Positions 34,101 to 39,633 of a stretch of DNA of 64,000 bases are shown here, in pieces. Source of the stretch: Plotosus lineatus (Eukaryota > Chordata > Actinopteri > Siluriformes > Plotosidae); the NCBI GenBank assembly GCA_024760905.1, contig CM045733.1:27314001-27378000 (forward strand). Direction: 5' to 3'. The notes under the pieces are model-generated. The model had not been told where the DNA came from. It did not search any database and was given only the letters and a program-made list of their open reading frames with translations. Each line of letters starts with the position of its first letter. Position 1 is the stretch's first letter. The translations under genes were made by a program, and so were the position numbers.

Positions 34101-36514
34101 TGATATTGGATTTGCTGGCAATTTCAAATCCCACCATGTTATTTCAATGAGGTTTGAATCTGGGTTTTGACTAAGCCATTCAATTTCCCTCCATTTACAT
34201 CTTCTGAGCCATTCCTTGGTGGATTTGCTGGTGGGCATAGGATCATTAAGCTGTGGAGAAATCCACCTCTAGTTCAGCTTCAACCTTCATACAACCAGTG
34301 CTGTAGTTTTGGGTACACACTGGTACACGCCATGTACCCACTTGTTTGAGTGGATGAGTTGCGTGTACTGAGTTAGTTTGGTCTACTTTACAGTTGATCA
34401 ATGTAAATTTCCGCGACTGTGTAAATAAAAAGCGGAGATGAAGTGCTAAAGAGTTTCAAAGCCAAAGCTGCGCCCTCCCTGCGCTCCGCGTACCTCGGTC
34501 ACTTCGCTGCCATTGCGTACTCACTTATTTTTTGACCACTACAGCACTGCATACAATTGGATTCACATTATCATTCAACCACTTTGTCATTATTTAGAAT
34601 TCATAGCTGAATTAATAACCGCATATGGCCAATTCCTCAGGCAGTGAAGCAACCCCAAACCATAACATTTCGACCACCGTACTTTACAGTTAGCATGAGG
34701 TTTGCTTGCCATTCACATGTGTGTTGTGACTGTGTCCAAACAACTGAACATTTTATTAACCTCTTCTGAGCTCTTTTTTTATTAAAAAAAGCCTGATCTT
34801 TGGTCTACATTGTCATTGGTAAACTAGTTTTGCTTCACTATTCATTTTGGACAGCAAAGGCTTTTTCCTGGCATGTTTTTTTTTACATTAATAGTTACAA
34901 GAGTTAAACACATTCCAGCATATTCTTTGATGAAATTAGGGGTATTTTTAAGTTTGATTTTTTTTTTTTCCATGAAATGTTTTCCTGTCTAGATGTTGAC
35001 CAAAATCTATTTGATGTAAATTTCCCTATATAAGTTCAAAATAGTGGGGCAATGGTGGTCTGGTGGTAAGATGCTGGATCACTGATCACAAGGTTGGGTG
35101 TTCAAGCCCCACTATCAATGAGTTGTCATTGCCCCCCTTCCCCAATACAGCTAACTGGGTATGTAACAGCCATAACAGCCATGTCCCTCACTGTTATGGT
35201 GAGAGGCTTGTAAAAGAACCATTGCTGACTTTCGTCAAGAGTAGGCTGCATAGCTATCACCATGTTTCTGCCCTGCGATAGCCTGGCAAGCTGTCCAGGG
35301 TGTACTCTACCCTCACCCTGAGTCAGCTGAGACGGGTGCCAGCTTCCATGCAACTCTAATTAGGTTTAAGCAGTTCAGAAAATGAATGAATGAAGTTCAA
35401 CATATTATTTAAATTTCTTTCTAGACTCATAAGAATCCTATGGTTTGGTATTATGGAGGATGAAATGTTTTCTTGTTCAAATGTTTTTTTTTTTAGAAAA
35501 AAATACAGTTTTCATCTGATGTATTTTTTTCCATATAACTGTGTTTGGATATTAATACACATGACGTGGGTAATGACCATCATGTAGTGTGGCAGTGGTG
35601 GCTCAGTGGTTAATTCTCTGTATCACTGAACTGAAGGTTCTGGGTTCAACATCTTGTAACCACCAAGCTACCTTTGTTTCATTAGTAATTGTAGCCCTTA
35701 AACCTTCAATTGGCCAGTTGTAGAAAAATGCTAAATGTTAATCACTCTGGATAAGGACTGTTGTAAATGCAAATTTAGCCAATGTGTAAAATCTCTGAAA
35801 ATGCCTAAGATACACCAGCATTATTTGCAGTGACACAATGCACACACATCTACTTTGGTTACTGTTTTGTCTTATTTTCATTTTGCTTATGTAAACCTTC
35901 TAGGCAACACAACATGTGGAGTCAAACTGTCCAGAATGACTATTGAGCACTGTAGTCAGGAGGTGCTGCTCCCTATCTGTGAAGGTGACTGTTCCTCAGG
36001 GTCCATGTAAGTCTCACTATTTGCAGAGCATTTATTTGTAGTTAACCATAAGAAAGTGATACTTCTATCAGAATAAGATTTTTCCTAACATAAAAAAAAT
36101 GATGAGAGCATTTGTTATATGGAATATTTATAATAAAGATATTTTCCCCAGTCTCAGTGTGTTATATGTCTATGCACTACCCATAATTATCCAGAATTTT
36201 GTTCAAACTCCGTTACAATATGTCAGGCAGTAATTTTAATGAGTTTCAAAAGATACCAGCATCAGTGTACTCTTACAAGCACTAAACAATGAGTCTCATA
36301 ATACTGGAAGCTTTTGAGTGTTGTGTAATATTTTGCTGCATTGTTTTGTAGGTGGGTGAGATCTGGTAAAGATTTGCAGTTGGACCATAGTCCATTCTCC
36401 TGCCAAGAGACAGACTATGAGTTAAGACAGATTTCTGTGGTCTGCAATGGCACGACACCTACACAATACACCTATAAACACATCACCAGCTGTGAATGTC
36501 AAAGTATTGTCTGA
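2160..36514 (+). CDS. Secreted gel-forming mucin, MUC2/MUC5 type (3' part of gene, 24 exons)
   Basis: Joined exons encode about 1,604 residues of a gel-forming mucin, a secreted, heavily O-glycosylated polymer that forms mucus on epithelia. Exons: 2160-2248, 2480-2634, 2770-2908, 5951-6043, 12505-12699, 13022-13264, 13477-13633, 14024-14137, 14342-14483, 14583-14611, 14721-16535, 17750-17994, 18201-18387, 20215-20434, 27770-27948, 28296-28365, 28468-28577, 29228-29259, 29462-29612, 30428-30465, 33509-33616, 33708-33747, 35904-36006, 36352-36514. Splice phases agree at every junction and there is no internal stop. Domain order is TIL, D3, Thr/Ser/Pro repeats, VWC-like, D4, C8, TIL, VWC, VWC and CTCK, the MUC2/MUC5 plan. 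MUC6 and MUC19 lack D4, and otogelins lack this repeat region. The start, D1 and D2 are upstream of the window. I saw no CysD module. MUC2 versus MUC5 cannot be settled by eye. Confidence 0.92.
2480..2634 (+). CDS. Mucin exon: end of TIL and start of D3 linker
   Basis: Encodes [17 protein letters not shown], a classic TIL end, then a C-x-C linker. The last codon is split (TG + C), so the Cys-Lys-Arg-Cys-Thr-Cys run is completed by the next exon. Acceptor is ctacag and donor is gtgaat. Confidence 0.85.
2770..2908 (+). CDS. Mucin exon: beginning of D3 VWD domain
   Basis: Encodes the [10 protein letters not shown] linker, then [11 protein letters not shown] and the VWD opening [18 protein letters not shown]. 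The acceptor follows ttcttttag and the donor is gtgagt. The usual Asp-Tyr-Cys-Gly sequence of D3 does not follow in this or the next exon. Confidence 0.92.
3256..3374. repeat. Near-perfect 40-bp inverted repeat (hairpin)
   Basis: Arms 3256-3295 and 3335-3374 match at 37 of 40 positions when one is reverse-complemented, around a 39-bp AT-rich spacer. Core arm sequence is ggtctgttacgctttgttaa. It could be a very short foldback element or encode a hairpin RNA. It lies in mucin intron 3. Confidence 0.85.
3388..5230 (-). mobile_element. LINE family 2 copy, internally deleted
   Basis: Minus-strand non-LTR retrotransposon. 3388-4330 holds the 3' end and the RT region with [16 protein letters not shown] (the F-x-D-D active-site motif is present in degenerate form). 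4340-5230 corresponds to the endonuclease region ([27 protein letters not shown]). The RT core between them is missing. The same family recurs at 12153, 30592, 41545 and 44219. Confidence 0.8.
5240..5945. other. Unclassified intronic sequence, probably repeat-derived
   Basis: Includes the phrase gtgaacacaaacaaggaatt near 5521, which I recognise from dispersed fish repeats, but no ends or coding remnants were found. Confidence 0.3.
5951..6043 (+). CDS. Mucin exon: D3 VWD, second segment
   Basis: Encodes [14 protein letters not shown]...[11 protein letters not shown], matching the family segment with a Cys pair before the hydrophobic strand. It is phase 0 at both ends, with acceptor gtttcag and a weak donor gtactt. 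It has an additional adjacent Cys (PCC) not usual in this position. Confidence 0.82.
6152..6419 (+). repeat. SINE family A copy with target-site duplication
   Basis: tRNA-like head (agtgatggcccagtggcaag) and A-type tail (ggattaagtggttcag, then tgaatga). Flanked by a 12-bp duplication, GGTTCTTTACAG (6140-6151) and GGTTCTTTCCAG (6420-6431), one mismatch. The middle (tRNA-unrelated) part is deleted. Confidence 0.88.
6504..9533 (-). mobile_element. RTE-type LINE, 5' truncated
   Basis: Minus-strand non-LTR retrotransposon. Endonuclease remnants lie at 9482-9114 ([12 protein letters not shown]). A basic linker follows at 8979-8530. The RT remnants at 8533-7793 include [37 protein letters not shown] and MMFADDIVI with the catalytic A-D-D intact. 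The C-terminus is at 7597-7412, then 6724-6533. The 3' tail ends in AAGAAGAAG at 6504. It carries a frameshift and stops, and it is interrupted by a DNA transposon at 6786-7475. A 40-bp copy of its own 3' tail lies in opposite orientation at 9493-9533. Confidence 0.88.
6786..7475. mobile_element. DNA transposon inserted in the RTE LINE
   Basis: 690 bp with perfect 12-bp terminal inverted repeats CATACCTGTCAA / TTGACAGGTATG. Flanked by TGTGCT on both sides (6780-6785, 7476-7481), and removing it restores the LINE sequence. The TSD is 6 bp as read, or 8 bp with two changes if the ends are TACCTG..., which would suit hAT. A Lys-rich start ([14 protein letters not shown]) at 7112 may be a transposase N-terminus remnant. 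Confidence 0.88.
9592..10212 (+). mobile_element. Tc1-like element, internally deleted
   Basis: TA-flanked, with inverted ends beginning CAGTGGTATGAAAAAGTATC and extending at least 60 bp. The remaining frame (about 9969-10125) encodes [20 protein letters not shown] and the helix-turn-helix [15 protein letters not shown] of a Tc1 transposase N-terminus. The catalytic DDE part is gone. Confidence 0.92.
10216..10579 (-). mobile_element. Tigger-like element family E, 5' incomplete copy
   Basis: Ends gcgagggatccctg next to TA at 10580. Its inner sequence (ttgcacacacagatgcaaca, gtaagtagttt) is the reverse of the copy at 61044-61558. It contains a (TA)n tract at 10451-10500. Confidence 0.55.
10451..10500. 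repeat. (TA)n microsatellite
   Basis: Uninterrupted TA dinucleotides, about 25 units. Confidence 0.97.
10586..10884 (+). repeat. SINE, B-type tail
   Basis: 5'-truncated SINE: gttcgagtcccactctccac, then ctcactgtctacggtgag, then the B tail (ggtcatctgacgtaaaaacc, gccgaaaggaaagaag). The B tail resembles the 3' end of the RTE LINE in this window. Confidence 0.88.
10887..12042. mobile_element. Tigger/mariner-like element family A, copy 1
   Basis: Inverted ends CAGTAGGCCCTTGAC at 10887 and 12042. TA flanks the left end; the right flank is TG, a presumed mutation. Non-coding, 1,156 bp. Copy 2 lies at 57769-59003 in opposite orientation. Confidence 0.88.
12043..12092. repeat. (TA)n microsatellite
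   Basis: Run of about 22 TA units immediately after the Tigger-like end. Confidence 0.95.
12153..12425 (+). mobile_element. LINE family 2, 3' end
   Basis: gccagttgaggtggctcagg through ctgctgtccccgtgacccga, then the tail agcagaagaaaatgatcatg. It matches the reverse complement of the family 2 3' ends elsewhere in the window. An irregular GAT-rich tail follows to about 12455. Confidence 0.85.
12505..12699 (+). CDS. Mucin exon: D3 VWD, third segment
   Basis: Encodes the VWD beta-strand block with [14 protein letters not shown] and [20 protein letters not shown], typical of D domains. Acceptor aaacag, donor gtaagg, phase 0 at both ends. It is separated from the previous segment by a 6.5-kb transposon-filled intron. 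Confidence 0.92.
13022..13264 (+). CDS. Mucin exon: end of D3 VWD and start of C8
   Basis: Encodes [12 protein letters not shown], then LEFGNSWK and the first part of the C8 module. The family motif here is CGLC; this protein has Gln in place of the first Cys. Length is 81 codons, phase 0 at both ends. The donor gttctt is poor, though the frame through the junction is right. Confidence 0.9.
13477..13633 (+). CDS. Mucin exon: D3 C8 module
   Basis: Encodes [17 protein letters not shown] and [12 protein letters not shown], then WRTPDLC, the canonical C8 end. The segment between the two Cys groups reads [10 protein letters not shown], where gel-forming mucins and VWF usually have two more cysteines (GDC-x-C-x-C). 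Acceptor ttgcag, donor gtaagt. Confidence 0.93.
14024..14137 (+). CDS. Mucin exon: D3 TIL module, first part
   Basis: Encodes [19 protein letters not shown] and a following Thr-Cys-Gly, the TIL start found after mucin D3 C8. Acceptor is ttccacag. The codon is split after the first base (G) at the donor, phase 1. Confidence 0.92.
14342..14483 (+). CDS. Mucin exon: D3 TIL module, second part
   Basis: Encodes [20 protein letters not shown] and a C-T-C linker, an exact fit to the conserved LEGCYPRCP junction. The acceptor (ggggaag) lacks a good pyrimidine tract, so the 5' edge is chosen by phase and family fit. A better-looking acceptor at 14250 leads to an in-frame stop. Confidence 0.8.
14583..14611 (+). 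CDS. Mucin micro-exon: Cys-rich end of D3
   Basis: A 29-nt exon encoding [10 protein letters not shown] between the D3 TIL and the mucin repeats. It has an AG acceptor (gccatag) and a strong gtgagt donor, and it restores the frame of the large repeat exon. Confidence 0.8.
14721..16535 (+). CDS. Mucin large exon: PTS (mucin) domain plus VWC-like module
   Basis: This 1,815-nt exon encodes about 530 residues extremely rich in Thr, Ser and Pro, the O-glycosylated part of the protein, followed by about 70 residues with a regular Cys pattern (from IGPDCKDL to GCCDIWQC). Six complete tandem repeats lie at 15083-16207. Large single repeat exons are normal for gel-forming mucins, but 0.5 kb-scale repeats are short compared with human MUC2 or MUC5AC. 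Long open frames on the opposite strand are a by-product of the repeat codon pattern. Confidence 0.95.
15083..16207 (+). repeat. Six in-frame mucin tandem repeats of 183 or 192 bp
   Basis: Units start at 15083, 15266, 15449, 15641, 15833 and 16025, with lengths 183, 183, 192, 192, 192 and 183 bp. A seventh, partial unit starts at 16208. Each encodes a Thr/Ser-rich segment opening with [12 protein letters not shown] and containing [13 protein letters not shown]. The 9-bp length difference comes from an added Ser/Thr/Ala triplet of residues. Because every length is a multiple of three, repeat-number changes keep the frame. Confidence 0.95.
16771..17120 (-). repeat. SINE, B-type tail, full-length (minus strand)
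   Basis: From the reverse complement of the B tail (cttcctttcggctttttccc) to the head (ctagaccaccactgc). The tRNA-like head contains the B-box-like phrase gggagtcgaacccccaac as seen on the + strand. It includes a (G)12 run. Confidence 0.92.
17205..17592 (+). repeat. SINE family C copy
   Basis: Head gatggtatagtgattagcac, body with gtccaaagacatgcacacgg, a (TG)n tract at 17436-17454, and a decayed tail. The same family occurs at 28740, 42105, 59577 (minus) and 62955. Confidence 0.75.
17750..17994 (+). CDS. Mucin exon: D4 VWD, first part with GDPHY
   Basis: Encodes [19 protein letters not shown] and [12 protein letters not shown], the start of the D4 VWD. The GDPH sequence is the site of slow autocatalytic Asp-Pro cleavage known in MUC2 and MUC5AC D4. 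Acceptor cctcag, donor gtaggt, leaving in phase 0. Confidence 0.95.
18201..18387 (+). CDS. Mucin exon: D4 VWD, second part
   Basis: Encodes [20 protein letters not shown] and ends [10 protein letters not shown], the classic end of a VWD calcium-binding fold before the CGxC motif. Acceptor tttccaag, donor gtaagt. Confidence 0.92.
18463..18503. repeat. (CA)n microsatellite
   Basis: CA repeat with one interruption, in mucin intron 13. Confidence 0.95.
18876..19693. mobile_element. Tigger/mariner-like element, GGTACC ends
   Basis: TA-flanked inverted ends CAGTGGTACCTCACTTTACG and (reversed) CAGTGGTACCTCACGTTACG; 818 bp, non-coding. It contains a (TG)n tract at 19159-19206. Confidence 0.9.
19814..19883. 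repeat. (CA)n microsatellite
   Basis: About 35 CA units with one interruption, in the intron before 20215. I see no other feature between 19694 and 20214. Confidence 0.97.
20215..20434 (+). CDS. Mucin exon: end of D4 VWD, Pro/Thr linker, start of D4 C8
   Basis: Completes CGICGGASC and continues with [11 protein letters not shown], the D4 C-terminal pattern. A short Pro-Thr spacer follows ([11 protein letters not shown]), then [10 protein letters not shown] at the start of C8. The equivalent Pro/Thr spacer in human MUC5AC is much longer. Acceptor ttgtag, donor gtaagc. Confidence 0.92.
20674..21017 (+). repeat. SINE family A, full-length
   Basis: Head gggtggcctagtggtatagg, B-box-like gggttcgagtcccac, body, and A tail ctaattaggattaagtggtt. 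Confidence 0.92.
21490..21975. promoter_or_regulatory. Array of TTCCG/CGGAA motifs at the Harbinger left end
   Basis: TTCCG recurs many times in 21530-21730, and its complement CGGAA recurs in 21775-21970. The same motif is dense near the right end (26765-27145). Subterminal arrays of this kind often bind the transposase or its Myb-like partner. Confidence 0.5.
21981..21988 (+). promoter_or_regulatory. TATA box of the Harbinger Myb-like gene
   Basis: ctataaata lies about 45 bp before the ATG at 22026 of the Myb/SANT-like frame, with no other obvious promoter candidate. Function is inferred from position. Confidence 0.5.
22026..22560 (+). pseudogene. Myb/SANT-like accessory protein of Harbinger (broken)
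   Basis: [19 protein letters not shown] opens a basic N-terminus, followed by an acidic start and a tri-helical block ([17 protein letters not shown]...). After about 22290 the frame shifts (+1 or -2) and continues as [20 protein letters not shown] and [13 protein letters not shown]. The order and content fit the Myb/SANT-like DNA-binding protein that helps Harbinger transposases. The frameshift makes it non-functional as read. Confidence 0.6.
22684..23622 (+). mobile_element. Ty3/gypsy retrotransposon fragment (gag to start of pol)
   Basis: gag-like N-terminus around 22700-22917 ([19 protein letters not shown]). After frameshifts, a pol segment at 23403-23620 reads [30 protein letters not shown] and [13 protein letters not shown], the region just before the reverse transcriptase. 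No LTRs are visible. Stops and frameshifts break it throughout. Confidence 0.75.
23622..24153 (+). mobile_element. RTE-type LINE, 3' fragment
   Basis: Encodes the RTE C-terminus in broken frames ([67 protein letters not shown]). It ends with the tail gaccccTGAAgagaacagct and (GAA)n. Same family as 6504-9533. Confidence 0.9.
24170..25545. repeat. AT-rich minisatellite split by a Tigger-like element
   Basis: Irregular repeats of phrases such as cattataaacaaatagta and taaattttaaatttattgta occur at 24190-24343. They resume at 25418-25540 on the other side of the 1.07-kb insertion. Confidence 0.7.
24346..25415. mobile_element. Tigger/pogo-like element family B, copy 1
   Basis: TA-flanked inverted ends CAGTTGGCCCTCTACT and (reversed) CAGTCGGCCCTCTACT. 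Contains (GA)n at 24956-24986 and (TG)n at 24993-25030 and 25076-25128. Copy 2 is at 53355-54449. Confidence 0.9.
25849..26770 (-). pseudogene. Harbinger DDE transposase (DDE_Tnp_4 type), catalytic core partly deleted
   Basis: On the minus strand, 26561-26340 encodes the N-terminal part ([46 protein letters not shown]). 26322-25849 encodes [33 protein letters not shown] and [18 protein letters not shown], including the second Asp and third acidic residue of the DDE triad. The roughly 100-150 residues that normally hold the first catalytic Asp are missing at about 26330, where the frame also changes. The protein cannot be active as read. Confidence 0.85.
27164..27769. other. Intron sequence, nothing recognised
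   Basis: Between the Harbinger right end and the mucin C8 exon I see only AT-rich sequence, a (C)9 run near 27272 and no coding or repeat signature. Confidence 0.5.
27770..27948 (+). CDS. Mucin exon: D4 C8 module
   Basis: Encodes [37 protein letters not shown] and NGIC, a full C8 module. It lies after a 7.3-kb intron filled with Harbinger, gypsy, LINE and Tigger-like DNA, and it restores the frame exactly (phase 2 in, phase 1 out). Confidence 0.93.
28296..28365 (+). CDS. Mucin exon: D4 TIL module, first part
   Basis: A 70-nt exon too short for an open-frame scan. It encodes [20 protein letters not shown], a typical TIL opening. Phase 1 in and phase 2 out, with acceptor cctgag and donor gtaagg. 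Confidence 0.85.
28468..28577 (+). CDS. Mucin exon: D4 TIL module, second part
   Basis: Encodes [20 protein letters not shown] then a Cys-Val-Ser-Asn-Cys end, the conserved TIL G-C-F-C-P pattern. The acceptor is catatag at 28467. A later ttcag would break the frame. Donor gtaagt. Confidence 0.85.
28740..29070 (+). repeat. SINE family C copy with divergent tail
   Basis: Head cacggtggtgtagtggttag and B-box-like ggttcgattcccag, then cacaatccaaagacatgcac. The tail (cagaaggcaatggtaaacca) differs from the 17205 copy. Confidence 0.85.
29228..29259 (+). CDS. Mucin micro-exon: link between TIL and VWC
   Basis: A 32-nt exon encoding [10 protein letters not shown], the counterpart of the C-x-G-x-x-G-E-P linker before the VWC modules. 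Strong ttttag acceptor and gtgaga donor, leaving in phase 0. Confidence 0.85.
29462..29612 (+). CDS. Mucin exon: first VWC module
   Basis: Encodes [14 protein letters not shown], then [20 protein letters not shown], a VWC module with the C-x-x-C-x-C and CC signatures. The 5' edge (ttgaaag) has only a fair pyrimidine tract but is fixed by frame. Confidence 0.85.
29733..29942 (+). repeat. SINE family A, partial
   Basis: ggtgctggcttcaagcccca, ggtgagaagcatgtaaaaga and cctgtgatggtccggtgagc; the head is truncated and the tail missing. Confidence 0.8.
30428..30465 (+). CDS. Mucin micro-exon: start of second VWC
   Basis: A 38-nt exon encoding [12 protein letters not shown], the opening of a second VWC-type module. 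Acceptor ttcccag, donor gttagt, phase 1 to phase 0. Confidence 0.85.
30592..32505 (-). mobile_element. LINE family 2, 3' portion of a 5'-inverted copy
   Basis: Minus-strand 3' end and RT to endonuclease remnants: [47 protein letters not shown]. Broken by many stops. The matching 5' portion lies adjacent in inverted orientation at 32505-33215. Confidence 0.85.
32505..33215 (+). mobile_element. LINE family 2, inverted 5' portion (endonuclease)
   Basis: Plus-strand endonuclease remnants: [61 protein letters not shown] and [15 protein letters not shown]. The end of this stretch and the start of the 30592-32505 stretch are neighbours in the intact element, so this is one insertion with an internal inversion. 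Confidence 0.85.
33509..33616 (+). CDS. Mucin exon: second VWC module
   Basis: Encodes [20 protein letters not shown] and ends YPQQFCPE, the G-E-x-W pattern of the VWC before the cystine knot. 36 codons, phase 0 on both sides, donor gtgagt. Confidence 0.9.
33708..33747 (+). CDS. Mucin micro-exon: end of second VWC
   Basis: A 40-nt exon encoding [13 protein letters not shown], the C-C-x-x-C end of the VWC. The final Cys codon is split with the next exon. Acceptor atctag, donor gtatgt. Confidence 0.85.
33930..34960 (-). mobile_element. Degenerate Tc1-like element (minus strand), interrupted
   Basis: Reverse-strand text such as atttcaatgaggtttgaatc, cattccttggtggatttgct and caaccccaaaccataacatt is typical of Tc1-like transposase genes read backward. 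It is interrupted by the hAT-like MITE at 34296-34549. Ends not seen. Confidence 0.55.
34296..34549. mobile_element. hAT-type MITE with 8-bp duplication
   Basis: 254 bp with perfect 12-bp inverted ends CAGTGCTGTAGT / ACTACAGCACTG. Flanked by CATACAAC (34288-34295) and CATACAAT (34550-34557), one mismatch. CAGTG ends and 8-bp duplications are the hAT hallmark. Unlike its surroundings it has a GC-rich interior near 34470-34500. Confidence 0.9.
35046..35393 (+). repeat. SINE family A, full-length
   Basis: Head ggggcaatggtggtctggtg to tail gttcagaaaatgaatgaatg. AAGTTCAA occurs just before and just after. Confidence 0.92.
35587..35790 (+). repeat. HE1/V-SINE-like element
   Basis: tRNA-like head gcagtggtggctcagtggtt and 3' domain cactctggataaggactgtt, typical of the deuterostome-wide SINE tail. 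The same class, on the minus strand, is at 63490-63669. Confidence 0.75.
35904..36006 (+). CDS. Mucin exon: cystine knot (CTCK), first part
   Basis: Encodes [20 protein letters not shown] and [11 protein letters not shown], the start of the C-terminal cystine knot that dimerises gel-forming mucins. Acceptor ttctag, donor gtaagt. Confidence 0.92.
36352..36514 (+). CDS. Mucin terminal exon: cystine knot end and stop
   Basis: Encodes the rest of the knot ([19 protein letters not shown]) and ends with [11 protein letters not shown] and TGA at 36512-36514. The C-x-C near the terminus is the knot signature. The acceptor is ttttgtag. Confidence 0.93.
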
Positions 36515-36894
36515 AACAAAAAAGTTAATGAATGTCTCTGCAATGATCAGAAAAAGAATATGACCTTTCTACAAACAATTCATACGACATAGCCTGATTT
36601 ACCAGATTAATCCGATTTGTTTTCTTTATATATAATTAATGAATGAGTTGGACACTTCGGTTTCATTTTAATTTTTTATTTTATTTTGTTTGTGATTAAA
36701 TACTGATATACTAGTATAGGTCTAAAATAATAATAATCTGAAACGATCATTTAATTAAATAGGACTAAAGTTAAGATTACAGCTTTAATTCCTTAAAGTT
36801 TTATCAAAGTTTCAAGATATTTTCTGTTTTTAAACCATTTTTATGATTCTAAATGATCATATAATGTTCTATAATCCAAAAGTCATTTCTAATC

Positions 36895-36900
36895 AATAAA
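36895..36900 (+). terminator. Candidate poly(A) signal of the mucin gene
   Basis: An AATAAA hexamer lies about 380 nt after the mucin stop codon, in AT-rich sequence free of recognised repeats. Use of this site is inferred from position only. Confidence 0.45.
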
Positions 36901-37280
36901 ACTATGCAATGTAATATACACCATGTATTTCAATTATTTCATTTGTGTTGAAGTGTTTACGTATATAAATGACAGGAATTGTACTGTGTTACACAGTGCC
37001 TTTTGTTTTTTGTTTTTTTTGTTTTTTTGACATGGAGGGATTCCACTTACAGATTTTGGCAGAGGGTTCCATATAACTACTACTTTGGCCAAACTAGATC
37101 ACATCTGCTGCTACAAAAGCATACTGAGATAGTGATTAACTCAATTATCTCAAAGAGCCATTGGCTTAATATTGAGACTTTTGAATGCTGTGGACAATGT
37201 GTTTACCAAAAGAGACAGGAGACAGTTTTATCATTTGTATGAGACTTAACTCTTCACACGGAGAGCATACCATACTTTTA

Positions 37281-37281
<1 letters not shown>

Positions 37282-37368
<87 letters not shown>

Positions 37369-37378
37369 TGTGTATGCA

Positions 37379-37411
<33 letters not shown>

Positions 37412-37424
37412 GAGAGAGAGAGAG
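37282..37424. repeat. (TG)n-(GA)n compound microsatellite
   Basis: About 42 TG units with small interruptions, followed by about 22 GA units. Confidence 0.97.
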
Positions 37425-37599
37425 AATTGTGCATTTCTGTGGGGTCATGGGGGAACATGTCTGGTGCAAAGTCTCATTTTGAAAGCTGCAACTATCTTTA
37501 TACACGCCTCCATTACTCATCGAATTCTGAAGAACTGATCTTGATTACAGGTAATTGATGACCCTCCTTCTCTCCATGATTTAATTAAATTTTAATTCA

Positions 37600-37700
37600 T
37601 TTATTCATTCATTTTCTTAACCCGCTTAATTCTAAACAGGGTTACAGGGAGGCTATTGCCCTTCTCAGCCGACTCAGGGTGAGGGCAGAGTACACCCGGC
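37600..37700 (-). repeat. SINE family A, 3' fragment (minus strand)
   Basis: attcattttcttaacccgct, then tcagggtgagggcagagtac, the reverse complement of the A tail and adjoining body. Confidence 0.75.
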
Positions 37701-39255
37701 ACCGCTATAAATTATAATAGACTTAAATAATTTTCTTAATAGTTAATAAATATTAGTGTTGAATAGCTTTGTTTAAGGATGTAAATGTAATTGTTTATAG
37801 TGTAATATACAGTACAACATTTTATATGCATAATCCATAATATAATTTAAAAAATGCAAATTTAATTCATTATTTATACTTCAATGTGGGAAATTTATAA
37901 TAATATAGTTGCATGGATGTTGTCTTTTTAAAATAAAATGAATAATATGAATTTGATCATAATCATTAGTCTGTCAATAATAACATTCCTTATATGTTTA
38001 TGATATACAAGTAGAATGATATTCTTCTTTTCAAGCTTCAAATGCAATTAAACCCAACATTAGTAAAAGCTTGTTTGCATAGTTTATGTCTGTTTCTGGT
38101 AAAACATACAGTATTATAAAACAGTTTTTGTCTAGAAAATTAAAAAAAAAAACATAACTGGGGCATAACAATGTAATATGAAATGTTGAAAAACTGTCAC
38201 ATGATCACCTTAAGTCCAGTCATGGCAAATACGAAACTAATATGCATACCAACATATCTGTATGGTATATGGTTTTATTTAATTTGATTTGGTGGCTGAA
38301 GATCTGGTTGAATACACTTCTATTACTGCGATTAGCTTGCCGTATACGAACTGAGGGATTCACATCCAATTCATAAAATCTTGTGACAGTAAATAACATT
38401 TTCAAGTAGACCAATGCAAACTATCAAACAGCTTGTTACATACCTAACTTTGAAAATGTAAGTAAAAACCACCACATGATGAACATATGCAAATGATAAT
38501 TGGTAACAGAAGAGTTTTGATGGCTTATCTTTCATTTCCCTTTAAGTCCATTTTTGCATATTTCAACTTATAAATTTCAGTTACATCCATTTTCTCTTCT
38601 GCCCACTGCACATGAGTTAAAAATGGGCTCATGAATAAAGGTGTGATTTATTTAAAATGAATGTGGACTAGGTCACACCCTTAGTAAATCTACCATCTCC
38701 CTATCTCGGGAACACGAAGATGGAATTCCCCACATCTACTACATGAATGTAATTGAAATCCATCCAAATCACAAACTAGACTAGTTTTGAAGAAAAAAAA
38801 ATCCAAAGGGAGAACTGCACAATAGTTATCAGTAGCATTTGGATAGAAGGCAGACTATATAGTATCATGTATGCACACATTACACTATAGGACCATAATG
38901 AGTCCTCAATCAAGTTCAGTTTAAAAATAAATGACTCAATCAATTTTAATAAACCAAAACATAATCACACTATGGTAAGGGACTTTGAAGTAAAGGAAAG
39001 ACATGTTGGTTCACCATTTACTTGGAGAAGTAAAAACTAATTAATCCAAAAAATGCACGGAAAGAGATAGTTTTCCAATGCAGTACTGCTGAACCTGCTG
39101 ACCTTACCATTCTTTTATACAGAAGCATGAACCTTACTACTGCAATGTATCGAACAAAGATGGATATCACGTACTTCATTTCAATACGCAATACTATCAA
39201 AAGCAAACTAATGGAAATAAAGAGCATTGAAATTAAAGTACATTGTTTGCAGAAA

Positions 39256-39570
39256 CCGAGAGGCAGTGGTGGCCTGGTGGTCAGGTACTGGATTACTGAT
39301 CCCAAGCTTGGGGGTTCAAGCCCCACTGTTCTCCCAGTGAGGCTAACTGGGTTATCAAAGGACGGCCATGCCTCTCACTGTCTATGGTGAGAGGTGTAAA
39401 AGAATCATTGCTGATTTCGTCAGGAGTAGGCGACATAGCCATCAGTGTGTTTCTGTCCTGATGACTATCCAGCGTGTATTCTACCCTCACCCAGAGTCAG
39501 CTGAGATAGGCACCAGCCTCCCCGTGACCCTAATTAGGATTAAACAGTTCAGAAAATGAATGAATGAATG
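39256..39570 (+). repeat. SINE family A with perfect 10-bp duplication
   Basis: Flanked by TTTGCAGAAA at 39246-39255 and 39571-39580. Head gaggcagtggtggcctggtg, tail aggattaaacagttcag and (tgaa)n. Confidence 0.95.
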
Positions 39571-39633
39571 TTTGCAGAAATACGATATAGCAAACTAAAC
39601 TGAAATTTTTATGGTTCATTGTTCCTTTTCTAT

